From positions 1 to 64,000 of the forward strand of contig JAYODE010000002.1 in NCBI GenBank assembly GCA_038106185.1: 64,000 bases of DNA, read 5' to 3'. The stretch is from UBA4582 sp038106185. Its GTDB lineage: Bacteria > Pseudomonadota > Gammaproteobacteria > Pseudomonadales > Azotimanducaceae. Below are positions 7,720 to 15,508 of this stretch, piece by piece. Numbering within the stretch: position 1 is the stretch's first letter; each line of letters starts with the position of its first letter. The position numbers and the translations under genes were made by a program. The notes below the pieces were generated by a model. The model ran no database searches. It saw only the letters and a program-made list of their open reading frames with translations, and was not told the origin of the DNA.

Positions 7720-7775
7720 CGGGGGTCTTCGGCTCTTTTAGGGGAGTAAATTACCGAAGCTTTCTAAAACCTGTT
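7676..7775 (-). ncRNA. Candidate C-rich small RNA at the Spot 42/ErsA position
   Basis: In E. coli (Spot 42) and P. aeruginosa (ErsA) a small RNA gene lies directly downstream of polA, on the same strand, facing engB. Here the same place and strand end in a strong Rho-independent terminator, with no protein gene nearby. The predicted transcript carries three C-runs: CTCCCC (7746-7741), GACCCCC (7727-7721) and, in the terminator loop, CCCTCCCCC (7707-7699). These could pair with Shine-Dalgarno sequences. The 5' end is not determined; about 7775 is a guess placed below a TTTAAATA stretch. It may instead be only the polA terminator, because I see no strong promoter. Confidence 0.45.
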
Positions 7776-7781
7776 ATTTAA

Positions 7782-7889
7782 AACCACTTTCTAGCTAGGA
7801 CCGCTTTCTAGGACCGCTTTCTAGAACCACTTTCTAGAACCACTTTCTAGAACCGATTTCTAGAGCCGGTTTCTAGAACCGGTTTCTGG
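7782..7889. repeat. 13-bp tandem repeat, eight units
   Basis: Eight units close to AACCACTTTCTAG: 7782-7794, then after a 4-bp CTAG insertion 7799-7811, 7812-7824, 7825-7837, 7838-7850, 7851-7863, 7864-7876 and 7877-7889. The TTTCTAG half is nearly invariant, while the ACCRNT half varies. There are no spacers, so it is not a CRISPR array. The array lies between polA and the small RNA candidate. Confidence 0.9.
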
Positions 7890-8031
7890 CAACCTGCTTA
7901 CCGAGTTGCCACGTTCTAGCTGTTACGGTACATAAGACTGGCCCAATTCCGCAAAGTTCAAAATGTTTTAAAAAAACTGTTCTTTTCCTTCGCGATTCTT
8001 TTGAATCTTCCGTATATGAGTTTACGCTTTT

Positions 8032-8066
8032 GTTGATGAACGGGCGCTCTAGTTGATGAACGGGCG
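8032..8066. repeat. Duplicated 15-bp sequence just downstream of polA
   Basis: GTTGATGAACGGGCG occurs at 8032-8046 and 8052-8066, immediately after the polA stop. The stretch between it and the 13-bp array (7890-8031) contains a short inverted repeat, GGCAAC/GTTGCC (7888-7910), and otherwise nothing recognisable. Confidence 0.8.
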
Positions 8067-8071
8067 GGCTT

Positions 8072-10765
8072 TTAGTGCGCGGCCTCCCAGTCTGAACCCA
8101 CACCGGTTTCGACCACCAGCGGGACCTTGAGTTCAACTGCACGACTCATCTTGGTTGTCAGGATCGCTGCCACCTCATCGACTTGGTCCTCTTTGACCTC
8201 AAGTACCAATTCATCATGCACCTGCATTATCATCCGTGCATCGGGTCGATCCTTGGTGAGCCACCGATCAACATCGATCATCGCAAGCTTGATGATATCT
8301 GCCGCAGATCCTTGCATCGGCGCATTGATCGCGGTCCGCTCAGCACCCTGGCGACGTTGAAAATTGCTGGTATTGATCTCCGGCAAATACAGGCGCCTGC
8401 CAAACAGGGTCTCAACAAATCCCTGCTCGGCCGCGAGCGCCTTGGTTCTCTCCATATAGTCAAGGACGCCAGGGTATCGTTCAAAATACAGATCAATGTA
8501 GGACTGCGCATCACCACGGCCAATGTTCAATTGACGTGCAAGGCCAAAGGCCGACATGCCATAGATCAAACCAAAGTTGATTGCCTTGGCACTTCGACGT
8601 TGTTCAAGGGTTACTGCCTCAAGGCTTTGTCCAAAGACTTCTGCCGCAGTGGCCTTGTGGATATCCAGGCCCTGCGCAAAAGCGCTGAGTAGACCAGCAT
8701 CCGATGACAAATGGGCCATGATTCGCAGTTCAATTTGCGAATAGTCGGCGGCGATCAGTTGATAGCCGCTCGGAGCAATGAACGCCTTACGTACCTGGCG
8801 ACCCTCTTCGGTTCTGATAGGTATATTCTGCAAATTGGGATTGGTGCTTGATAAGCGGCCTGTGGCGGCTACAGCCTGGTGGTAGGAGGTGTGGATGCGA
8901 CCCGTGGTTGGATTGACTTGCTTGGGTAGCTGATCAGTATAAGTAGACTTCAATTTTGAGAGGCTGCGATACTCTAGTATCACCTTGGGCAAGGGATAAT
9001 CTAGCGCCAGCTCCTGTAAAACCTCTTCTGCCGTCGAAGGCTGGCCTGTAGGGGTCTTCTTCTTAACCGGCAACTGCAATTTTTCAAAAAAGATCGTCTG
9101 AAGTTGTTTGGGCGAACCGAGATTGAAAGGCTCGCCAGCCAGGTCATAGGCCTCTCGTTCCAGGGCATCAAGACGCTGGCTGAGCTTGATGCTTTGTCGA
9201 TTGAGTAAACCACTATCGAGCAACACGCCGTTGCGTTCGATGCGAGACAGAACGCTGACCAATGGTAATTCTATGGTTTCAAACACCCTTTGCAGCGTAG
9301 GGGTCGCTGTGAGCTTCGGCCAAAGCGTCTCATGTAACTGCAAAGTGATATCGGCGTCTTCTGCAGCATAACTGGCAGCAATGTCGATTTCGACCTGGTC
9401 AAATGTCTTTTGCTTGGCCCCCTTACCGGCCACTTCCTCAAAAGCAATGGTGCTCTTACCCAGGTACTTCAGGGCTAAATCGTCCATGTTATGCCGACTC
9501 GCGACAGAGTTCAGAACGTATGACTCAAGCATCGTATCAAACGCAATACCCTGCAGTTCAATGCCATAACGTGCCAGAACGCTCATATCATACTTGAGGT
9601 TTTGGCCTATCTTCGGTTTGCTAGGATCTTCCAGCAGGTGCCGCAGCTTTCCCAGCACCCAGTCTCGGGACAGTTGCTGAGGAACGCCTAAATAGGCATG
9701 GGCCAAAGGGACATAAGCCGCCTCGCCGGATTTAACGCTAAATGACACACCAACCAGTTCTGCCTGCATATAATCGAGACTGGTGGTTTCTGTATCAAAC
9801 GCAAAGGCCGGTGCAGACTCCAAAATAGCTATCCAGCGGCTCAACTCATCAGGGCTTAGCACGGTTTGATAAGCCGTCTCCGGCTCGATGCTGGCAGCCT
9901 TGGACTCACCGTCGCCTCGAAGCTCTTCCACCCACTGCTTAAACTCATACTCGGTAAACAGCTGACGCAGCGCCTCAACATCCGGCGGCATCAGCACCAA
10001 TGCTTTCGGCGTGATATCCAGCGGTACATCCAACTTGATCGTGGCGAGTTGGTAAGAGAGTCGCAACGTCTCTAGTGAGTTCCGCAGGTTTTCACCAACT
10101 TTGCCTTGAATTTCATCCGCATGCGCGATAATTCCCTCAACATCGCCATGCGTTTTGAGCCATTTTACAGCTGTTTTTGGTCCACAGCTCGGCACCCCAG
10201 GTATGTTGTCAGATGCGTCACCGACCAACGCCAAATAATCGATAATCTGATCTGGTCGAATACCAAACTTTTCTTCGACGCCTGCCGGATCAAGCACTGT
10301 GTCCGTCATCGTATTGACCAGGGTGATATGGGGGTTGACCAACTGCGCCATATCCTTGTCACCGGTCGATATCAGTACCGGCATTTCCTGCCGAGTCGCC
10401 GCCTCAGCCAGAGTGCCGATCACATCATCAGCCTCGACGCCATCCACGATCAATAGCGGTAAGCCCATTTTACGAATGATGGTCTGAATGGGCACGATTT
10501 GCTCCCGTAACTCATCAGGCATGGCAGCACGGTTTTCCTTATAGGCTGGATACAGTGTATTTCTAAAGGACTTACCCTTGGCATCAAACACGACAGCGAT
10601 ATGGCTTTTAGGATAGTCTGCCATTAGCTTTCGAATCATGCTGATGACGCCCCTGATAGCGCCCGTGTGTGCACCCTTGGTACTCATCAACTTGGGTAGT
10701 GCATGAAAGGCGCGGAAAAGGTAGGATGAACCATCAATCAGAACCAATGGGTAGTTGTCTTTCAT
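8072..10765 (-). CDS. polA: DNA polymerase I
   Basis: An 897-residue full-length enzyme for Okazaki fragment processing and repair. The N-terminal 5' nuclease (FLAP) domain begins VLIDGSSYLFRAFHAL; the 3'-5' exonuclease has the intact metal motifs FDTETTSLD, KYDMSVL and AAEDADITL; the polymerase has motif A (ADYSQIELRIMAHLS), motif B (RRSAKAINFGLIYG) and motif C (QVHDELVLEV). All three activities should be present. I start at ATG 10765 (MKDNYPLVLIDG), which matches the family; an upstream in-frame ATG at 10813 would add 16 residues and extend into the divergent neighbour. It is followed by a terminator at 7676-7719. Confidence 0.96.
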   Translation of the reverse strand: MKDNYPLVLIDGSSYLFRAFHALPKLMSTKGAHTGAIRGVISMIRKLMADYPKSHIAVVFDAKGKSFRNTLYPAYKENRAAMPDELREQIVPIQTIIRKMGLPLLIVDGVEADDVIGTLAEAATRQEMPVLISTGDKDMAQLVNPHITLVNTMTDTVLDPAGVEEKFGIRPDQIIDYLALVGDASDNIPGVPSCGPKTAVKWLKTHGDVEGIIAHADEIQGKVGENLRNSLETLRLSYQLATIKLDVPLDITPKALVLMPPDVEALRQLFTEYEFKQWVEELRGDGESKAASIEPETAYQTVLSPDELSRWIAILESAPAFAFDTETTSLDYMQAELVGVSFSVKSGEAAYVPLAHAYLGVPQQLSRDWVLGKLRHLLEDPSKPKIGQNLKYDMSVLARYGIELQGIAFDTMLESYVLNSVASRHNMDDLALKYLGKSTIAFEEVAGKGAKQKTFDQVEIDIAASYAAEDADITLQLHETLWPKLTATPTLQRVFETIELPLVSVLSRIERNGVLLDSGLLNRQSIKLSQRLDALEREAYDLAGEPFNLGSPKQLQTIFFEKLQLPVKKKTPTGQPSTAEEVLQELALDYPLPKVILEYRSLSKLKSTYTDQLPKQVNPTTGRIHTSYHQAVAATGRLSSTNPNLQNIPIRTEEGRQVRKAFIAPSGYQLIAADYSQIELRIMAHLSSDAGLLSAFAQGLDIHKATAAEVFGQSLEAVTLEQRRSAKAINFGLIYGMSAFGLARQLNIGRGDAQSYIDLYFERYPGVLDYMERTKALAAEQGFVETLFGRRLYLPEINTSNFQRRQGAERTAINAPMQGSAADIIKLAMIDVDRWLTKDRPDARMIMQVHDELVLEVKEDQVDEVAAILTTKMSRAVELKVPLVVETGVGSDWEAAH

Positions 10766-10799
10766 CACGTATCGCTCAAGTATTTTGGGGAACCATACT

Positions 10800-11111
10800 T
10801 TGAACTCACGCAACTTTCCAACCCTAGTTCAACTTGTCGCGCTCTTACTGTTTAATGGCTTTTTGATCTCCGCTTTTGCCAGCGAAATTGCTCTACCAGA
10901 CCCTGGCAATGAAGGTCGAGATGTCGAAATTGTGATTGGTGACGATCGCACTATCTACGAATATCGCGCCAACGGGGTACTGATGATGATCAAGGTTGTT
11001 CCCAAGGTCGGGCGGCCCTACTACATGGTGCCTGCCGACGGATCGCCGCATTTCACGGATATTGACCATAGCAAAAGTCTGTATCCCAGTTGGGTCTTGT
11101 TTGAATGGTGA
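10800..11111 (+). CDS. DUF2782-family exported protein
   Basis: A small protein of unknown function found beside polA and thrB in Pseudomonas-type genomes. I choose the TTG at 10800 (103 residues) because GGGGA lies 7-8 bases upstream and it begins a clean signal peptide ending in ISAFA. An ATG at 10755 would extend it by 15 residues and overlap the divergent polA start. The mature part contains EIVIGDDRTIYEYRANG and a conserved MIKVVPKVGRPYYMV segment, the hallmark of DUF2782. It is followed after 3 bp by the homoserine kinase gene, so the two are probably co-transcribed. Confidence 0.82.
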   Translation: MNSRNFPTLVQLVALLLFNGFLISAFASEIALPDPGNEGRDVEIVIGDDRTIYEYRANGVLMMIKVVPKVGRPYYMVPADGSPHFTDIDHSKSLYPSWVLFEW

Positions 11112-11114
11112 CCT

Positions 11115-12029
11115 GTGGCTGCTTTCACAACCTTCTCTGAGTCTGCCTTAAGTCGCTACCTGTATATGTTCGAGCTGGGCGAGCTGTTGTCATTTGCCCC
11201 AATCACCAAAGGCATCGAAAATTCCAACTATTTCGTCCGCCTGCAATCGGCCGATGAGACCACCGAATATGTGCTGACAATCAGCGAGGGGCTTGGTTTT
11301 CATGAGGCGCCATTCTTCAGCCAACTGCTCAATCAGCTGGTCCGCGCAGGTATGCCGGTACCTGAGCCAATGCGAACACTCGATGGCATGTCGAGCACGA
11401 TTTTTTGTGGCAAACCCACCTGGCTGTTTTCAAAATTGCCGGGCGCTCATCCCCATCTAGTCAACTCAAAGCAATGTTTCGAGATTGGCAAAGCCCTGGC
11501 AAACCTCCATCAGGCCGCTCACACGGTTCGCATTTCAAGGCCAAACCCCTATGACCTTGACTGGACGTCTACAAGCTTCAACAAAATGCGTTCGACGCTG
11601 CAGCACTCAGATCAGTTATTGCTCAAAGGAATACTGGCAGAGCAGCAGGACATCAGGGGTATGGACTTACCTGTCGGCATTATTCACGGCGATCTGTTTC
11701 GAGACAATGCGCTTTTCATCGACGACACCCTGACGGGTATTATCGATTTTTATCACGCCTGTGAAGATTTTCTGATTCAGGATCTCGCCATCACCGTGAA
11801 TGACTGGTGCAGTAATTTAGCGGGCAAGATTGATTCTGATTTGAAAAAAAGTGTGGTCGAGGGTTATGAGGCGATTCGCCCCTTGACTAGCCTTGAGCAG
11901 AAGCTTTTTGGTCGCTTCCAGCGAATCGGCGCTTTACGCTTTATCCTAACAAGACTTCTCAGTGGCGATGGGGGCCCTCCTCTTAAAGATCCGGAAGAGT
12001 TTTTGCGAATCGCACGTGACCTAGCTTAA
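11115..12029 (+). CDS. thrB: Homoserine kinase, aminoglycoside phosphotransferase-fold type
   Basis: A 304-residue kinase for L-homoserine to O-phosphohomoserine in threonine synthesis. It belongs to the APH/choline-kinase fold (the ThrB of Pseudomonas) and not to the GHMP fold of E. coli ThrB. Motifs: an ATP-binding N-lobe with GIENSNYFV, the Brenner-type catalytic loop IIHGDLFRDNALF (about 191-203) and the metal-binding IIDFYHACEDFLIQDLA. The start codon is GTG at 11115. It overlaps nothing and converges on sco, leaving 5 bp between the stops. Confidence 0.92.
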   Translation: MAAFTTFSESALSRYLYMFELGELLSFAPITKGIENSNYFVRLQSADETTEYVLTISEGLGFHEAPFFSQLLNQLVRAGMPVPEPMRTLDGMSSTIFCGKPTWLFSKLPGAHPHLVNSKQCFEIGKALANLHQAAHTVRISRPNPYDLDWTSTSFNKMRSTLQHSDQLLLKGILAEQQDIRGMDLPVGIIHGDLFRDNALFIDDTLTGIIDFYHACEDFLIQDLAITVNDWCSNLAGKIDSDLKKSVVEGYEAIRPLTSLEQKLFGRFQRIGALRFILTRLLSGDGGPPLKDPEEFLRIARDLA

Positions 12030-12034
12030 TCACG

Positions 12035-12652
12035 CTAGCGCTGAAGGGACTCAACAATCTTTCGAATTTTCTCAGCTTGATGGGGCGCTTTGATAAAACC
12101 TGCGTACCTGCCGAAGGGATCAACCACCACAATACTCGCACTATGATCAACGGTGTAAGTGCCCGGCTCTAAACCCGGCACCTTGCCAAAGGCGATGTTA
12201 ACGTTAGTCGCCAGTCCGACGATGCTATCGAAACTACCGGTATAACCTTTAAATTGCGGGTTGAAACTTGGCAGATATTCAGCCAACTGCTTTGGTGTAT
12301 CGCGCTCAGGATCGACTGAGACCAGCACTACCTGCGGCGGGTTCTGCATTTGTTGCACCGCTCTGTTAAGCACACCCAGCGTGGTCGGGCAAATATCAGG
12401 GCAGTAGGTAAAGCCGAAAAACAGCAGAGACCATTGGCCTTTCAAACTCGCCAAACCCACCGACTGTCCATTCTGGTCAAGCAGGTTGAAGGGCTCAATA
12501 GTTCGCGCCTCTGGATAGCCAAAGTAACCCAGCTCCTGGTACTCAATTACACTCAGACTTTTAGGCGCCAGAAAGCTATAGAGAAACATCCCAAGCATCA
12601 GGGCGATAAAAGCCGCAATCAACATTAGCGTGTTTCTGATACCGTTATTCAT
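12035..12652 (-). CDS. SCO1/SenC copper chaperone for cytochrome oxidase
   Basis: A 205-residue membrane-anchored thioredoxin-fold protein that delivers copper to the CuA centre of subunit II. One N-terminal transmembrane helix (about 8-29) is followed by the copper-binding CPDIC motif in FTYCPDICPTTLG and the distant conserved histidine in TVDHSASIVV. The intact C-x3-C and His ligands indicate function. It is the last gene of the minus-strand cytochrome oxidase assembly set, after cyoE. Confidence 0.93.
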   Translation of the reverse strand: MNNGIRNTLMLIAAFIALMLGMFLYSFLAPKSLSVIEYQELGYFGYPEARTIEPFNLLDQNGQSVGLASLKGQWSLLFFGFTYCPDICPTTLGVLNRAVQQMQNPPQVVLVSVDPERDTPKQLAEYLPSFNPQFKGYTGSFDSIVGLATNVNIAFGKVPGLEPGTYTVDHSASIVVVDPFGRYAGFIKAPHQAEKIRKIVESLQR

Positions 12653-12708
12653 AGCCTGCTCTTCTATACAAGTGCCAGAAAAAAAGTGCCGGGCACTGAG
12701 CTCGCAGC

Positions 12709-13635
12709 TCAGACCGGTTTTAATGTCAGGATGTAGTCCACCGGAAAGGCATAATGATCAATCAGCAGCGCAACAAAAAGCAACATCAGGTACACAATCG
12801 AATACCGAAAGGTTTCAATGGGTGCATGCCGATTGACGCCTCGCAGAAGGACTAGGCTCCAATAGAGAAATCCGCCGCCTAAGGCCAGTGCTGACACCAA
12901 ATAAAACAAATTACTCATGCCAATGAGATACGGCAGAATCGTCACGATAATCATGACAATGGTATAAAGAAGAATGTGCAGCTTGGTATAAGCCTCACCA
13001 TGGGTGACAGGCAACATGGGTATATCGACCTTACGATAGTCTTCAACACGATCAATGGCGAGCGCCCAAAAGTGTGGCGGAGTCCAGGCAAAGATAATCA
13101 ATACCAGCAACAGGCCGCCGCCGTCGATGCTGTTAGTGACTGCCGTCCAACCAAATAAAGGCGGAGCCGCTCCAAACAGCCCGCCAATGACAATATTCTG
13201 TGGCGTTGCACGCTTCAGGTAGGCGGTATAAATTACGCCATATCCCAACCAGGATGCCAAATTGAGCCAGGCAGTCAGGGGATTGATAAACACGTAAAGC
13301 AATACAAAACCCAGAATACCGGTCACTGCGACGAACAGTCCGCCTTGTCGAATACTGACTCGCCCCTGGGCAACAGGTCGAAGGTGGGTTCGTGCCATGT
13401 CAGCGTCAATCTTCGAGTCCAATAGATGGTTGAGCGCCGCCGCTGAGCCAGCAACCAGGGCGATGCCAAGATTGCCGATAAGCAGGATATCCCAAGGTAC
13501 CATTCCAGGCGTCGCCAGAAACATGCCCACCATGGCGCACAGCAGCATGAGCAGCACAACCTTGGGCTTGCACATTTCCAGATAGTCGTGCCAGCTGGCG
13601 CTTGTCTCTAGGGTATCGCTATTGGCTTCAGACAC
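12709..13635 (-). CDS. cyoE: Protohaem IX farnesyltransferase (haem O synthase)
   Basis: A 308-residue polytopic membrane prenyltransferase that adds a farnesyl group to haem b to make haem O, the precursor of haem A. The UbiA-family motifs are visible: the first Asp-rich segment DSKIDADMARTHLRP (about 117-131) and the loop TPPHFWALAIDRVEDYRKVDIPMLP. About nine hydrophobic helices are apparent. In Pseudomonas-type clusters the haem A synthase gene ctaA directly precedes this gene; here only 92 bp without a gene separates it from the next upstream gene. Confidence 0.94.
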   Translation of the reverse strand: MSEANSDTLETSASWHDYLEMCKPKVVLLMLLCAMVGMFLATPGMVPWDILLIGNLGIALVAGSAAALNHLLDSKIDADMARTHLRPVAQGRVSIRQGGLFVAVTGILGFVLLYVFINPLTAWLNLASWLGYGVIYTAYLKRATPQNIVIGGLFGAAPPLFGWTAVTNSIDGGGLLLVLIIFAWTPPHFWALAIDRVEDYRKVDIPMLPVTHGEAYTKLHILLYTIVMIIVTILPYLIGMSNLFYLVSALALGGGFLYWSLVLLRGVNRHAPIETFRYSIVYLMLLFVALLIDHYAFPVDYILTLKPV

Positions 13636-13727
13636 GATGGCGTAATTCTTTGAAATTGATAAAGGCGTGCATAGTAACGAAATTCATGGCTTATTTCAGT
13701 TGGTATTTGCAGGATCGGCCAGCCGCG

Positions 13728-14348
13728 CTAGCCGATTGCGGAAATTTTGAGCAGGTGGCGCAAATCCTTGCGCAAAGGCATGCCGATCTTGGCAAACGGA
13801 TACCACATCATGATATTGCCGTTAGGATCCATCAGCAAAATAACGGGTTCGTTTGGCACCATCGACTGAGAGCGAGCCTGCAAAGCGCCGGTTAAAGCAT
13901 CGGCATTGTAGGTGAACGGCAGCAGGTTAGGATGTTCTGTTTCTAATAAGGTCTTGAGGCCTTCATCCGCTGGCCCCTGAAGCAGGGCCACTCGCTGAAC
14001 GCGATCAGCATCTTTGCCCAGACCTATCACGATTTGACGACTCAGATACAGGCTTTGCACGCACTGATCATCGCAGTGACTATCAACAGGTATCAACAGC
14101 GTCCAAAGACCGGCCGGTAAAGCGGTTGGTTCGATGAGTTCAAGCACAGCACCGTCGATCGGGGGCTGAATAAGCTCGCCTTCATTGATGGTCGAGGCTG
14201 GAATCAGACTCGGAAAATAGAAAAACAGACCGTAGGCGATCAGCATAGGTACGAATGCGATGCTAAAAAGTCCGACGAGTTTGCGGCGATTCTTGCGCTG
14301 CACCTGCGACGGACTAAGTTCTTTTGTATCCTGTGAGTTTAATGTCAT
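13728..14348 (-). CDS. Membrane-anchored thioredoxin-like protein of the cox cluster, function unknown
   Basis: A 206-residue protein with a basic N-terminus (QRKNRRK), one transmembrane helix (about 27-46, FSIAFVPMLIAYGLFFYF) and a periplasmic domain. The pattern TLLIPVDSHCDDQCVQSLYLSRQI has two cysteines spaced C-x3-C, as in SCO proteins, and VILLMDPNGNIMMWYP resembles the SCO strand that leads to the final helix, but no SCO-type histidine is obvious. Proteins of this kind sit between surf1 and ctaA in Pseudomonas. The ATG at 14348 overlaps the surf1 stop (TGATG), so it is translationally coupled. A role in oxidase assembly is inferred from context. Confidence 0.8.
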   Translation of the reverse strand: MTLNSQDTKELSPSQVQRKNRRKLVGLFSIAFVPMLIAYGLFFYFPSLIPASTINEGELIQPPIDGAVLELIEPTALPAGLWTLLIPVDSHCDDQCVQSLYLSRQIVIGLGKDADRVQRVALLQGPADEGLKTLLETEHPNLLPFTYNADALTGALQARSQSMVPNEPVILLMDPNGNIMMWYPFAKIGMPLRKDLRHLLKISAIG

Positions 14349-15079
14349 CAATTTGCCTCTTCGCTGGGAACTGATCTTAACGTGAAATAGCTGAACGCGA
14401 TTAGCACCGCTAGCGCCATCAAAAACCACTGGGCGGCATAACCGCGATGTTTATCGGGTGAGATAGTCGTTAATACCCAGTGGCGGGGCAGGGCGAACGG
14501 GTCGGCTGCATCCAGCCTGATAAGGTGAGGAAAAAGCGTCTCATGGAATACAGGCTGCAGCATTTTAGGGTCGGTGCTCTGAACGATGCGCAAATCGTCG
14601 ATTAACTCGCGACCATTAAGGCGTTCATCATTAGACTTCGAGACGTAAACCCGTCCTAGCAGACTGACTTGGCTGAGACTGACAGGTGGTATTTTAGGTC
14701 TGATCTGACGAGTTTCAGCCATTGGCACGAATCCACGATCAATAAGAAAGCGCTGACCAGTGGCATCATCGATGAAGACCTGTAGCACTTCAAAGCCAAC
14801 CTTGCCCTCGAGTACGACATTATCTTTCAACAGTGCTGGCTCAGGCTCGTATCGTCCATAGAGGCGCAGTGGCAGGTCATCAACAGCGTCCTGTCGCTGA
14901 AGTAATGCGGTCGAGGTCAGTGGAGGCTGTTGAAGCCGTGCCTCATAACCCGCGAGCAACTTGACTTTTTCGGTCGCTCGCTCGAGCTGCCAGATACCAA
15001 GACCAACAAAAGCGACCAGAGACACGCTCGAGAATACCGCCATTCTCCAGTTTAAATTGAGCGTTCGAGGTCTATTCAT
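14348..15079 (-). CDS. SURF1-family cytochrome oxidase assembly protein
   Basis: A 243-residue protein with a transmembrane helix at each end (about 11-28 and 216-235) and a periplasmic domain between them, the SURF1 topology. Conserved features include GLGIWQLERATEK near the N-terminus and the HRGYAAQWFLMALA segment that leads into the C-terminal helix. SURF1 helps insert haem a into subunit I. Its presence implies an aa3-type oxidase, although no ctaA is present at this locus. Confidence 0.92.
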   Translation of the reverse strand: MNRPRTLNLNWRMAVFSSVSLVAFVGLGIWQLERATEKVKLLAGYEARLQQPPLTSTALLQRQDAVDDLPLRLYGRYEPEPALLKDNVVLEGKVGFEVLQVFIDDATGQRFLIDRGFVPMAETRQIRPKIPPVSLSQVSLLGRVYVSKSNDERLNGRELIDDLRIVQSTDPKMLQPVFHETLFPHLIRLDAADPFALPRHWVLTTISPDKHRGYAAQWFLMALAVLIAFSYFTLRSVPSEEAN

Positions 15080-15140
15080 TCAGCGGCTCACCCGTATAAT
15101 CTATTGATTTCTTCTGTTAGCACCTACGGCGCCGTCTATT

Positions 15141-15377
15141 ATGTGGATCAAAATCATTATTGTAGTGTTATTTTTAGCCAATCTCGCGGCGTTGAGCGGC
15201 GCTTTCTATACGCTGATGCTGGACCAGGGGCGCGGTGGAAAACGCACGGCTAACCTGTTATTGGTCAGGGTATCGCTCGCAGTTTTATTGCTGGCGGTGG
15301 TGATCTACGGCGTCTGGAGCGGTGATCTGGGTATTGCAGCACCCTGGCATGGGGAGATCAGAACACCTCTCTCTTGA
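15141..15377 (+). CDS. DUF2909-family twin-transmembrane protein
   Basis: A 78-residue protein with two hydrophobic helices (about 4-24 and 42-62) joined by a short loop containing GRGGKRTANLLLVRVSL. Small proteins of this family are encoded beside ctaE and surf1 in Pseudomonas-type cox clusters and may help oxidase biogenesis; no reaction is known. It lies on the opposite strand, divergent from surf1 and convergent with ctaE. Confidence 0.82.
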   Translation: MWIKIIIVVLFLANLAALSGAFYTLMLDQGRGGKRTANLLLVRVSLAVLLLAVVIYGVWSGDLGIAAPWHGEIRTPLS

Positions 15378-15426
15378 CGGGTGTGCACTGGTTTATCGCC
15401 CTTCATTGCCTGCACTTAATGCGATT

Positions 15427-15457
15427 AAAAAGAAGGCCCCGCATATGCGAGGCCTTC
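15427..15457 (-). terminator. Terminator of the ctaCDGE operon
   Basis: On the minus strand a GC-rich hairpin (GAAGGCCTCGCAT with ATGCGGGGCCTTC, 15457-15432) is followed by five U residues, about 50 bp after the ctaE stop. Confidence 0.75.
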
Positions 15458-15508
15458 ACGCGTCTCAGCTATCGACTGGAAACTCACTCGAGTTTCCGTC
15501 TTAAGGCG

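Noticed and set aside
7782..7889. Possible CRISPR array
   Set aside because: The units are 13 bp and directly adjacent, with no spacers and no cas genes.
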